DNA from: Coptis chinensis
Taxonomy: Eukaryota > Streptophyta > Magnoliopsida > Ranunculales > Ranunculaceae
Direction: 5' to 3'
Assembly (NCBI GenBank): GCA_015680905.1
Contig: CM027380.1
Coordinates: 34,712,001-34,776,000 of the forward strand
DNA: 64,000 nt
Both the position numbers and the translations under genes were made by a program. Below are positions 23,313 to 32,984 of the stretch, one piece after another. Numbering within the stretch: the first letter of the stretch is position 1; every line of letters starts with the position of its first letter. The notes under the pieces are model-generated. The model was given only the letters and a program-made list of their open reading frames with translations. It did not search any database and was not told the DNA's origin.

Positions 23313-24205
23313 ATGACTTCTCCAATAGTAATACCGGAGCAGTCTTTCGAACACTTGTTGGGGAGCGAGACTTTTGGACATTGGTTTCGCGAAAGGATCA
23401 TGCAGTTCAGATGGAGGCATCTTTTGGTAAGTGAAGACGACTTGTATTCACTTAAGCTTACTGAATTTTTTTACAATAATGTTAAGTTCTATTGTAACCA
23501 GGATGGAGAACAAGAATTCTCCGTCACAGTTGATGACACGCCACTAGAATTCAATAAGTATGTGGTAGTATTAGTTTCGGGAATACCAATACCTGATCTT
23601 ATTCACACGTGGGGATATATGATCGATAATACATACCTCTATGACTATACATATTTCCATGAGTACTATGGGGGAAGGGTATTTAGTATAATGGACCAAG
23701 GGCATTACAATATAGCCCTTGGTAGCCTGTCCCTAAATGTAGGCACCACTATGTTATTCATCATAATGAATATTTTAGGGGATTGGCAGTTTACCTCTGC
23801 AAATAGTACCGCTAGTGACGTTTTCCTTGCTTTAGTTGAGGGACGTTGCCGATATGACATTCCCCGAGTATTAGTGGCTAGTCTTAAGAGAGCCCAAAGC
23901 ATGAGACATAAGTATCTTCTTATGCCTGTTTTAGTTTGCTGCATCATGCTCAGTTGTCTACCTGAATTCTACACCCAGTTCACGGATTGGAAAAGGGTCG
24001 AAGTCATGAGACCCACCAATTGGGTGGTTCGCTCTTTTTGAGTAATGACTTGGCCGGGATGGCAGGTGCAACCTCATTTGGTTGCTTACTAGATCGGTTA
24101 GCACAAGTAGATGACACACGACGACGGGCTTGGCAAGTTATCATGGCATGGCAGGATGTGAAGGAACCTCATTTCTTTATTGAAGACGATGAGGAAAATG
24201 CTTAA
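23313..24205 (+). pseudogene. Athila extra ORF2, paralogue of ORF1 (element A)
   Basis: Start chosen at ATG 23313 (MTSPIVIPEQSFEH); the open frame upstream to 23265 lacks conservation. It is open to 24041, where a frame shift gives an early stop, and a second block continues in another frame to 24205 (LLDRLAQVDDTRRRAWQ, IEDDEENA). The layout parallels ORF1: LTEFFYNNVKFYCNQDG, a LEFNKYVVVLVSGIPIPD segment, DVFLALVEGRCRYDIPRVLV, KYLLMPVLVCCIMLS. I take it as a diverged copy of the same domain family. It has hydrophobic stretches (MPVLVCCIML) too short to call membrane helices confidently. Function unknown. Confidence 0.65.
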
Positions 24206-24411
24206 ATGGGAGTTAAGGTGAGTTTTTCTTTCAGTTAGTGTCTGCTTATGTCCCAAGCAATTTGATTCTTTTTAACCCCATAACGGGTGGAACTCTTATA
24301 GAGCTGCGTCAATTCTTATTTTCTATATTAGTATGTTATAACCAGGTTTTGCAGATGTTCTAGAATTTCACGTGTTTCAATGGTATTTCGCTACCCTATT
24401 TATTTAAATAC

Positions 24412-24448
24412 TTTGAGGACAAAACATGCTTCTTGTTTGGGGGCATAG
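24412..24448 (+). other. Hairpin plus PPT-like motif after extra ORF2 of element A
   Basis: TTTGAGGACAAA (24412-24423; 4-bp stem, AGGA loop) is followed by GTTTGGGGGCATAG (24435-24448). It is a weaker copy of the terminal hairpin and PPT pair at 25968-26006. Confidence 0.5.
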
Positions 24449-25967
24449 AAACACGTGTAATTAAGCCATCTGTTAGGATATAGATATGTATAATATGCGC
24501 TTGTTTTCTAGTTAAAAATTCATAAAAATAAAAAAATAAAAAGTCATGTTATACACTTAGGAATATTGGTATTGTTTTCTTTCTCTATGCTTTGAATAAT
24601 CTAGAAGTCTCACGTAGCTTTTGTATTAGAATAATTTGTAGAAACTTAGGTTAATATGTAGGTAATAATCTTTGCATCGAGCTATAAATATATTACATGA
24701 GTATCTATGATTGTTTGGCAATTAGTTTCTGAAACCTAGGCTAGAGTACTTATTCTACAAATCCTGTGAGAATATAGTCTAAAGCCTTATATGAGTGAAA
24801 TATTAGAGAAATGACACAAGGGAGAATTAAATTCCGGATAGAGAAATCACACGTCCACTTGCTTGATCACTATACCATATCCAAAGCGAGAATTTAGGCC
24901 CTCTTTGGATTGATATAGCTAGAAATTAAAACCTATGAATTATTTTCCGCTAGTCGCCCCTCTGAGCCTTTCTTTAGCCTTTTATAAACCGCAAATCCTT
25001 TACCCTGTTACAAAACAAAAAAAAATAAAAAAAATCAACCTACCCATTATTTGAATAAGTCTGAGAATAGATATAAAGAATAGAAAAGAGAAAGACCTTT
25101 GAAATCAAGAATTTGTTAGTTGCTTAAGATAAGAAAAGAAAGTTTCCATCCAAATAAAAAAAAAAATAAATAAAAGAAAATAAAGAGTTAGGACTCAAAA
25201 AATAGAATAAAAGGAGTTAAAAGCCAAAGAAAAAGGAAAATATGGCTAAAGATGGAAACAAAGTGTAGAAGAAAATGTAAAGAACAAGGGTTTCTCTTGT
25301 TACATAATATGAAGCCTCTATTATCTCAGACTTGTCCTTTTTGAATATCCATTTCCTTCCTTCTTAAACCATCTCCTAATCCCCGCAACGCCTAATAAAG
25401 ACCTCTAGCTCAATTAGGAATATGTTAGTGTGATAGTAAGTGGCAGATGTGTTTGATCGACTCTGGCTTCCTTGGGTGTCATTGAGATTGTAAGGTAAAG
25501 TGTGCCCACTGCACACTAGAGTAGTGAAACTTGAGCGGAAAAATCAGAGTGGTTTTTATCTTGACATTTATGTGAGGACCTACTTAAGGACACTATTTTG
25601 AGTTTTCAGAAACGGACCTGCTAGGCATTTCATACAATTACTCATTGTATATATGTTTATTGTAGATGATTGATTATTATGTCTATATTAGCTTAAGTTT
25701 CAACTTGGTCATTCTGTATTCATTGCTAGTGAGGTGTATAGATAATTTGGAGTATGAATAAGGAAACAATAGTTTTATTTCTTAGTCGTTGTAGTATAGA
25801 TGAAGTTTGTGTGTAACTTCACTAGAAAACTCTCATGAGGGTATAACTCGTCCACTAGAGAATTCATAGTGGTTTAAGGCCTTGTTCCATATGGTCAATG
25901 CAATTGCACTCGGCGAAACGAGATTAGTTATAACTCCATTTTTGGTCACTTATGCTAATTTCTCATA
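24449..25967 (+). other. Long 3' noncoding region of element A
   Basis: No credible ORF. It has AT-rich and A-rich low-complexity parts (25015-25260) and a segment from about 25390 to 25960 that is clearly homologous to 51330-51920 of D (CCTAATAAAGACCTCTAGCTC and following), although the LTRs of A and D differ beyond their first bases. It contains a conserved small hairpin at 25499-25517. Confidence 0.75.
25499..25517 (+). other. Conserved hairpin in the 3' noncoding region (A)
   Basis: AGTGTGC-CCACT-GCACACT: a 7-bp perfect stem with a 5-base loop. The D counterpart is GTGTGC-CCACTTT-GCACAC at 51438-51456. Confidence 0.55.
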
Positions 25968-25987
25968 TTTGCTTGAGGACAAGCAAA
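25968..25987 (+). other. Hairpin just upstream of the PPT (A)
   Basis: TTTGCTTG-AGGA-CAAGCAAA: an 8-bp perfect inverted repeat with a 4-base loop, 5 bases before the PPT. D has the identical 20 bases at 51919-51938. Confidence 0.7.
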
Positions 25988-25992
25988 ATGCT

Positions 25993-26006
25993 GTTTGGGG
26001 GTGGTT
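25993..26006 (+). other. Polypurine tract of element A
   Basis: GTTTGGGGGTGGTT directly abuts the 3' LTR start at 26007. It is the expected primer for plus-strand DNA synthesis. Confidence 0.85.
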
Positions 26007-27528
26007 TGATAAGAGCCCAAAACTGTAGTTTTAACTCCTTAATAATAATACTTTTAGACCAATTATGCGAGTAATAAATAAGAGTTAATGCTGATTATGT
26101 GCTTTTATGTATTTCATGCACTGAAGTCTATTATGTGCAAAAAAAGTGCCACTTTGGCGAGATAAAGGAACAAGGGTTGGTTGCTAAGGAGTTCTGTGAT
26201 TAAAGGCCAAGATTCAAAGAGAAAAAGCCTTTGTAAGCCCGGTCAAAAGCTGAAAAGTCAAAGTCAACGCGGGTAGAAATAGTACACAAAAGTAAGCAGA
26301 ACTTCTGAAGACCGTATCTTTGGGCTCAGGCCTCGGAATTGTGCGTACCTTATGTCAAAACGACCGGATTGGAAAGAGATTTCCAATGGTCCAAGCCTTG
26401 ACCCAATCAGAGGAACAAAAGTGGACAAAAAGTCTGTTAAAGTCAAAACTAGCTGAAACGGGCTCTGTGAACTGGAGAAATTGGGCTTTGGGCTCAATTT
26501 TCCGGTTCAAAACATAGCTCCTCGGCCCATGCACGAAAATGTGGATCTGGTCTCCTCCTTTTCCACACAAAGGACTTAGCTCTTTAGTATCAATTAGCTT
26601 AGGATAGAAAGTAGCCATTAAACCTTAGTTCTAGATCTAGTTTTGAGAATTTTAATTAGTTAATTAATTAGTTTTTCATACCTTGTTTTAGATTAGTTAT
26701 TTGAATCATTGTTATTCATTCATTAGATAAATAAAATAGTTAGTTCTTGATAAATTCGATTTTGTTATTTAAAATTGCTTAGATCTAATTCCAATTCTTG
26801 TTTGATATTCATTTCTTAGTTATTACTTTAGATTTGAATTATTGTTTAGTTCAATTTAATAAAGTTATAATCTTTATATTATGTCGTATTCAATTTCACA
26901 TGGAAATGATAGTTTGATGAATCAAGGCTAAACCTCCATTAGAGGGGGTTGATGAAACCTTGATGGAAACTTGATTGTGCAGTGTAGAATCATTATAAGA
27001 GTCTATTCCACTCTAGAAGGGAGTTGATTCGCCATGAGAATGGGTGGACTTTCTCACATACTAGTTATGAATTGGTAGAGATGCCATATATAATTAGGGA
27101 TTAGAACGACCAATTCTTACCGTAAGAACGTAAGAATTAGATTATAACAATCTATGCTAGTTCTTAAGTTGGATTCAAAGTGGATTCAATTCCCCCCTAA
27201 TTCTTATTCTAGATTCAAACCTGAGTATTCCGTAGCATTTTGTAGTTGAATCATTTTAGTTAATATCTTGTTATTTGAATTGCATCGTAATATAATCCCA
27301 CCATTACTCTCATTAGACTTTGGATGGACTCGCAATATTAGAAAACATTGAATGCTAAAGAACTAGTAGTGGAACGAATCTTTTACTCCACTCTATTTCG
27401 ATAGATTCGAGAGTATAATAATTTTTGATAAATCTAGTAATCGAGCATCAAGTTCAGTTTTAGTTTTACTCGCGTTTAGAGTTTCATCGCTTTATTCATT
27501 AGTAAAACTATAATATTTACGTTTATCA
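26007..27528 (+). repeat. 3' LTR of element A
   Basis: 1522 bp, from TGATAAGAGCCC to GTTTATCA. Homologous along its full length to 12417-13939. Confidence 0.95.
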
Positions 27529-27533
27529 GTAGG
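27529..27533. repeat. Target-site duplication GTAGG of element A (right)
   Basis: Exact partner of 12412-12416. Confidence 0.95.
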
Positions 27534-28151
27534 AATTTTATAATGATAGGGAGTGGTTACAGTGGTTTGTATTTTGCAGTAATGGATTATATAAGTATGG
27601 TTTGGTAATGATTGCATCTAGAAGATGGATGATGTCATTAGATGGAACGTTCTGCATGAAGATGTGCGAGCTGAGCCACTCTGGAGCGATCTGGTAGATA
27701 GGGTGCTTGAGCTGATGATGCGAGTCGCTCTGAGCCAGCTCGGAGGACGAAGGCATGAGGTCGGTATGGTATTTCCGTTATGCTGGACACGTGCCTGATA
27801 TTCCTGAATGAGAATATCACTCCCTCACACAGCCCCCTCTCAGTAGGTCGTGTTATATATTGAAGCAATCTGCTGAGAGAAAACGGTGGCGCGTGTTGAG
27901 CATGAGTGAGGAAGCGAACTGATGTGAATGGAAATACCAACCGTGCTACTGAGGTCAGTTTGTAATGTACGACGAACTGATGTTAGATGATAGTTGGCAC
28001 GTGACTAGCACGTGTGCGAATCTGAGCAGTTCTGAAGAGTAAAATCACCGCCTCGTTTTCTGAGATTTTGAAAAGACAGCTCTGTAAGGGGCGTGTCGTA
28101 TAGAGTATATGGTGTAATCATGATACGTATCGGGAACTGAATGGTCGGCTG
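27534..28151 (+). promoter_or_regulatory. Upstream region of the extra genes of T
   Basis: No gene. It has two G-box motifs CACGTG (27998-28003 and 28009-28014), 11 bp apart, followed by a TATA box at 28152. It could be LTR-derived or a true promoter; it is contiguous with 11762-12416 before the insertion of A. Confidence 0.45.
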
Positions 28152-28159
28152 TATAAAAT
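28152..28159 (+). promoter_or_regulatory. TATA box of the first extra gene of T
   Basis: GTATAAAATC lies 57 bases before a possible start ATG at 28209 (MQARVSQ then a possible GT splice donor). No other TATA-like site is closer. Confidence 0.5.
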
Positions 28160-29056
28160 CAAATCTGGAAATCTAGAAAGTAATTTTGTATTTCTCCTCC
28201 AGCAAAAAATGCAAGCTAGGGTTTCTCAGGTTAGTGCTTCTGCCATTGTTGTTCTTCATTTTTCTTCTATGCTAGCGTTGTGTGTCCAGTAGCTAGGTCG
28301 GCTTTAGCTGTTCTTGCTTAGGTTTGGTATTTGCTAAGAAAAAAGAGATGTATGACTCTGATGACACTCGATCTGAAGAGATTCGAGAAGTGTCTTTGAG
28401 TTGTGGTAAGTATGAGGAAGAGAGAGAAAAGTCAGTGAGGTGTGAGAGTGAGGATGAGGATGACGATGATGGACAATCTGATTCTGTGGCTGGTGTAGCT
28501 AGCACTTCAGGTCACGACGAGGGGTCGTCTTTTAGTGGGCTGCCCCTCAGGCTGTAGATAAACGTGCGGTGAAGGCTTTCGCCGATCTGAGAGAAGCTTA
28601 TGGGATTGCTGTTAGCGACCTGGAGATACACGAGCTGGGAGAGGAAGCAAATGTGTTCAGCTCGAGGTACACGCCCGCGAACTACAGGGTAGTAGTCTAT
28701 GAAGGGCAGCTGAGAGCTAGTATGAGGATGCCGTTCTTGAAACTGGCCTGTGAATTTTTGAACTTTTGTGGGAAAGCGCCCTGCCAGTTCGTGGGTAATA
28801 CCTGGCGGCTGCTTAGGGTGTTTGACATGTTGAATGCGAGTGTTGAATATCGCATAGGGGTCGCTGACATTGCTGAGCATTTCTTTGTGAAGCGATCTCG
28901 AGCTCATAACTTTAGCTTGCAAACATGAACAAGAAAGTCTAGTGTGCTGGATGGTGTGAGTAATGAGGCTTGGGAGAGAAGGCTGTTATTAGTAGTTGGG
29001 AATTATTGTGCCACAGGATTTGGAGTAAACACTAGGGTTTGTAACTTTTTGGGTGG

Positions 29057-29135
29057 GTATTAGTGTATTGTCTTATTAGTTTGATGTTTAGACTGTTGAG
29101 TTTGTATTTGAACTGCTTTATTGCTGTTTTTACAG
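29057..29135 (+). other. Probable intron, extra gene 1 of T
   Basis: GTATTAG...TTTTTACAG, T-rich, lying between the domain exon and a basic exon. Removing it is needed to leave the in-frame TAG right after the donor. Confidence 0.5.
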
Positions 29136-29998
29136 AGGTCGTTATCAAAAAACGAACTAAACATGGGGTGATTGAGTCATTTGGAAAGCTCACCCGAACT
29201 CAAAAGCAGGAGAAGCTACCCGAAGTAGCGAGCTATTTTGTAGAAAGAGGAGGTCGTGCGATCAGGGAGAAGAGGGAAAGTTAGAAGAAAAGGGCTTGAG
29301 GTAAAGTGATTTGCGAAGTTTCCAGTGAATCAGTAATGGAGAGGAGCGGGAATGAGCTGGTGATTAGGGAAGAAAAGAATCGAAACCGTTCCGGTCAGAA
29401 GCGACCCGCAGGTGGTGCTGTAGCCTCTGGGGTTGGTTGGTCGAGCAGGCAATCTGAAGGGGGGAGAGGGTCTGGTAGTGCTCCCTTGGACTTGGAGGAG
29501 ATCGAGTTCATTCCTCGCGAATGAAGTAGTTCATTAAAGAAGAAAGCTACTGCGGCTGAGCCTAGGGCCTAAGGTTGCAAGGGTAGGGGAGCTTATCATT
29601 GGTGGTAGCTCTAGTGCTGGTGGTGAATGAGTTGGGGGTAAAACCTCTCGTAGTTCTAGGTCAAGGGCTGCGCCCAATTTGAGCCTCTTGGATATGGAGA
29701 CCTTTGGGGTCGGTCAGAGCCACTCACCAGCGCCTCGAGACCACAGCTCGTCGGTGAGGTTGAAGGTCTCAAGTAAGGCGAGTGGGAAGTCTGTCGTGGC
29801 TGATGACGACTTGGACCTCCAGGTGGTGTATGTGGACGACCAGGGGGTGCAGTGAACAGTGAAGCGAACTGATGTCAGCTACAAGTCGAGTATGCAGCCT
29901 GTATGATTGATTATATGGCTCTGGATGGCAACCGCAAGGAGTTGGATGCTAAGGACTTTGCTGAAAACCTGAGGCTAATGGATCTGGCTCAGTGTTTG

Positions 29999-30084
29999 GT
30001 AAGTCATCCGCTCTACGGGGTATACTCATTAGTGCCGTATTTGAATTTCAGGAGTTTAATGTTATGGTATTTTTGCGTGTGCAG
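29999..30084 (+). other. Probable intron, extra gene 1 of T (coiled-coil boundary)
   Basis: GTAAGTC donor and TGTGCAG acceptor, 86 bp. The same position (after a QCL/CCL triplet and before YEKLK/YDKLK) carries an intron in gene 2 (32094-32162). Confidence 0.65.
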
Positions 30085-30694
30085 CTTGTTAGCAGATACG
30101 AGAAGTTGAAAGACATCGCTCAGATTGCTGACTCAGATAAGGGGTCTGTAGCAAAGCTGAAGGATCAGTTGAGTAATGTCTAGGACATGCATACCATCGA
30201 CCTCAGGGAGCTCGAGGACCTGAAGAAACATCACCAGAATGTTTGGTTGGAGAAGATCCTGATGAGCACCGAGCTGGAAGGAACGAAGATGGAGCTTAAT
30301 ACTACAAGGGCAGATCTTAGTGCTGCGAGGGTGGAGCTTGACAAGATGACTGGTTATGCCCAACATTGTAAAGACGTCGTTCATAAGGCCACTGAAGCTT
30401 ACAATGTTCTGGATGTTGATTATCTCGATCTGGAAGTGGAGTACAAAGATTTCAAAGAGGAGCATGAATGCGCGGATTCTAGTACACCAGTGGTACATAC
30501 TGGGAGATGCATGTGATGCTCCTATCTTCTCTGTACCTGCCCTGGAGGTCATTGAGTCCCAAATTGAAGAGGTAGCTCCTGTTGTGCCTGTAGAAGTGAA
30601 TGCTGTTGGTACCTCAACTGTTGCTGGTGACGAAACCCTCACGGAAGGGGACCTGGATCCCTTGTCTACTGAAAATTTGTCTGTTGTGTTTTGA

Positions 30695-31429
30695 AGTGGA
30701 GAGTTGTGAATATTTTTGCTTGTTCTGATCTTGTAAGCTGTGATACAATAGAGCAGGTTTCATGGGGTAACCTGGGAAGTTCGCCTTACTTAGTAGGTTT
30801 CCTTTGTTGTACTTCGAATGACCTGGCTTCCCAGATTGTTCTGGGGAGTTCATAGAGTGATGAATGGTGGCTAAACGAGTTGGATTTCTTGAGTAGACTC
30901 AGTAGCTCGGTTAGTAGACGAACTGGGGCCTGAGTTTGGTCAGGCAGTTTGTTCTTTTGCCTTTATGAAATGCATGCTTCTGCTTCTTTCTTATTTCTGT
31001 GATGTGTTGAATGCGATTTCCCTTATGTTATTGTACCTGTTCAGCATTGTAGGCTTTCCCTGGTAAGATTTGATAAGGCTAATTAGCCTGTGATCTTGAT
31101 TGAGCATCTTGCTCTTTAATCGGTCCTAGTTTTGTAGGTCCAAATAGTGATAGGTATTAAGGCCAATTAACCTGGGAGGTCGGGGGAACGTCTTGTGCAT
31201 ATGAAGCGTTTCCCATGTTGGAGTGTTCTGCTGAAAGAAGACCTTCGCATGTGGGTGGCACGTGTGGGGATACAAACAATTGGAGACCCAAAAATGGTAC
31301 CTACTCAATTTTATGGAATTTGAAGAGACGGTGAGCCATGTGACGCATCGTTTAACGTTTCAATACATTGATGGTGTGTACTGATGACACCATTAGAATA
31401 TAAAATAAACTGTTATAAGCAGTTCAGGG
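30695..31429 (+). other. 3' flank of extra gene 1 of T
   Basis: No gene. The T/G-rich 3' UTR-like sequence shares phrases (CCTGGGAAG, GAACTGG, TCAGGCAGTT) with the 3' flank of gene 2 (32640-32900), so the duplication unit included the 3' flank. Confidence 0.6.
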
Positions 31430-32609
31430 GTGTTAGTTATGTACTTTCTTCAAGCTGCCTCTCCAAGATTCTTGTGCAAGTTCCTTGATCGCTCCAGGTT
31501 GGTGTCTTTCATTGTTTGTTCTTTCTTTCTTGTTAATTTACTGAACGTTAGGCTATCTTTAGAATACCCGATGGCCAGGCAATGTGGAGATGCACATGAC
31601 GAAGGAGGGGCGAGGGAAGCCTCCCCTATTGTGATGGATGATATTACTTTGTTCCACATCGGTGGTGTGATCGCAGTAAGCGGAAGGCTATTGCTACTGG
31701 CTTGAAGAGCAGCAAACGGTCCAAAGCTGAAGATCCTTTACTTCTGGTTCACACGAGCGAACTGGAGGTATAATGTTCAGGTCCCCTAGTTGTAGGGATG
31801 GTGGCGATCTGAACACGGACGATCGTGGTGTGCTGGGTCAGGGACAAAGTGCTGCTGGTGAGAGCGCTGCAATTGGGTTTTTGGGGGAGCGTTCTGGCAA
31901 CCTGGGGAGCAAGTTATTCTATACCGGGAAGATAGGAAAGAAACGTATGGTGAAACTTTCTGACTGTAGCTTCCACTCGACACCCATAGCGACCTGTCTT
32001 CTGGAAGGTATTGTGTTGGATGGTGATAAAGAAGAGCTTAGAGATGGAGATTTGGGGACGACTCTGTGGACCATGGACATGGCATGTTGTTTGGTAAGCA
32101 CTTCATCTTATCCGGTTTCTTGTTGTTTTGTTGGCGAATATAACTTTGATGTCTATGTGTAGTTCCTTGCTGGGTATGATAAGTTGAAGCATGCCGTTCA
32201 ACATACTGACAATGGCGAAAGTGATGTGAGCAAGGCCAAGGAAGAGCTGGTGAGCATGCGGGTTGCATGGGAGAATGATACGAAGAAATTGAAGGCTGTG
32301 ATGAAGAAACATCAAGACGCGTTAGATGAGAGGTCGGTGCTGGTCAACTCGATGATTAACTTACGGGAGAAGCTGGCTGTCGTGACTGAGTACGCTAAGC
32401 ATTGTCAGGCCGTTGCACAAAAGGCGCAGGGCGTATATGACCGAGTATGTGGAGAATATGCCATGCTAAAGGAGGTGTTCTTTCAGTTAAAAGAGGAATG
32501 GGATCGTGGGGCTCTGGGTACATTTGCACTTGTCGTACCAAGAGATGCTAGTAACGCTCCTTCAACCAGTGCCGCTCCTGCTGATAAACACATTATTGTA
32601 GATGCTTGA
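31430..32609 (+). pseudogene. Extra gene 2 of T: tandem paralogue of the coiled-coil half of gene 1
   Basis: It lacks the Transposase_28-like part. Readable pieces include a basic patch (KSSKRSKAEDPLLL near 31705-31770), a block 31773-32093 ending MDMACCL, a 69-bp GT-AG intron (32094-32162), and a coiled-coil exon (YDKLKHAVQ ... VTEYAKHCQAVAQKAQGVYDRV) ending at the stop at 32607-32609. The AKHCQAVAQKA and AQHCKDVVHKA motifs tie it to gene 1. It is more intact in the last exon than gene 1. I infer a structural or nucleic-acid-associated protein at most; no catalytic motif is seen. Confidence 0.6.
32094..32162 (+). other. Probable intron, extra gene 2 of T
   Basis: GTAAGCA donor, CTATGTGTAG acceptor, 69 bp, homologous in position to 29999-30084. 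Confidence 0.65.
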
Positions 32610-32984
32610 CTATGGCTGCTGTATATCTTCGTCTTTGGTGTAAGTTATGAAGTATGTTGACTACTCTGTCTGTTTTCTATTTTGTAAGAGATTGCAGAAC
32701 AATAGAACTGGTGTCCTAGGTTTGCCTTTCATTATTGTTACCAAGATACAGAACGATCTGGTTTCCACGTGAGTGGCAGTTCGATAGTTTCAAAAAACTT
32801 GTAATCAGACCGATCTGGATTTCTGGGTAGACCCAGCAGATCGGTGGGTTTATGAACTGGTTTCTTGATTTTGTTCAGGCAGTTCAAATTGTGGATGCAA
32901 TTATTTTGCTTATGTCCAAGTGTTTGTACATATTGTTTTGTCATTTCGTTGTTGCAACCTAAGGTTGTAGTTCTACAACAATAC
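32610..32984 (+). other. 3' flank of extra gene 2 of T
   Basis: No gene. It is similar to the 3' flank of gene 1 and ends where the tandem array begins. The minus ORF at 32738-33079 is not conserved. Confidence 0.5.

Larger units (their letters stand above)
12417..27528 (+). mobile_element. Athila-like LTR retrotransposon A, structurally complete (15.1 kb)
   Basis: The two LTRs (12417-13939 and 26007-27528) begin TGATAAGAG and end TTTATCA, differ by one base in length, and are flanked by GTAGG. Inside are a primer site, GC-rich leader, gag, protease, RT, RNase H, integrase, two extra ORFs, a long 3' noncoding part and a polypurine tract. It is longer than the roughly 10-12 kb usual for Athila relatives, mainly because of the second extra ORF module and long 3' UTR. 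The coding part holds many stops of the CAA/CAG/CGA/TGG-to-stop kind and several shifts. RT and integrase each lack a catalytic Asp, so it cannot be autonomous. Confidence 0.96.
28209..30694 (+). pseudogene. Extra gene 1 of T: gypsy-type transposon domain (Transposase_28-like) plus coiled coil
   Basis: It is a multi-exon gene antisense to pol. The block 28324-28557 is acidic (SEDEDDDDGQSD). The block 28569-29056 holds a segment MRMPFLKLACEFLNF...NTWRLLRVFDML, which matches the pattern of the Pfam putative gypsy type transposon family (Transposase_28), broken by one TGA at 28926-28928 before KSSVLDGVSNEAWERRLLLVV. A GT-AG intron at 29057-29135 precedes a basic exon (KKRTKHGVIESFGKLTRTQ). A Ser-rich linker follows. 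Then comes LDAKDFAENLRLMDLAQCL, an 86-bp GT-AG intron (29999-30084), and a long coiled coil (YEKLKDIAQIA ... MTGYAQHCKDVVHKATEAY). Several frame breaks show it is decayed. Function unknown. Confidence 0.65.

Noticed and set aside
28569-28928. A DNA-transposon transposase
   Set aside because: The family name (Transposase_28, gypsy type) is historical; no DDE motif or terminal inverted repeats are seen.
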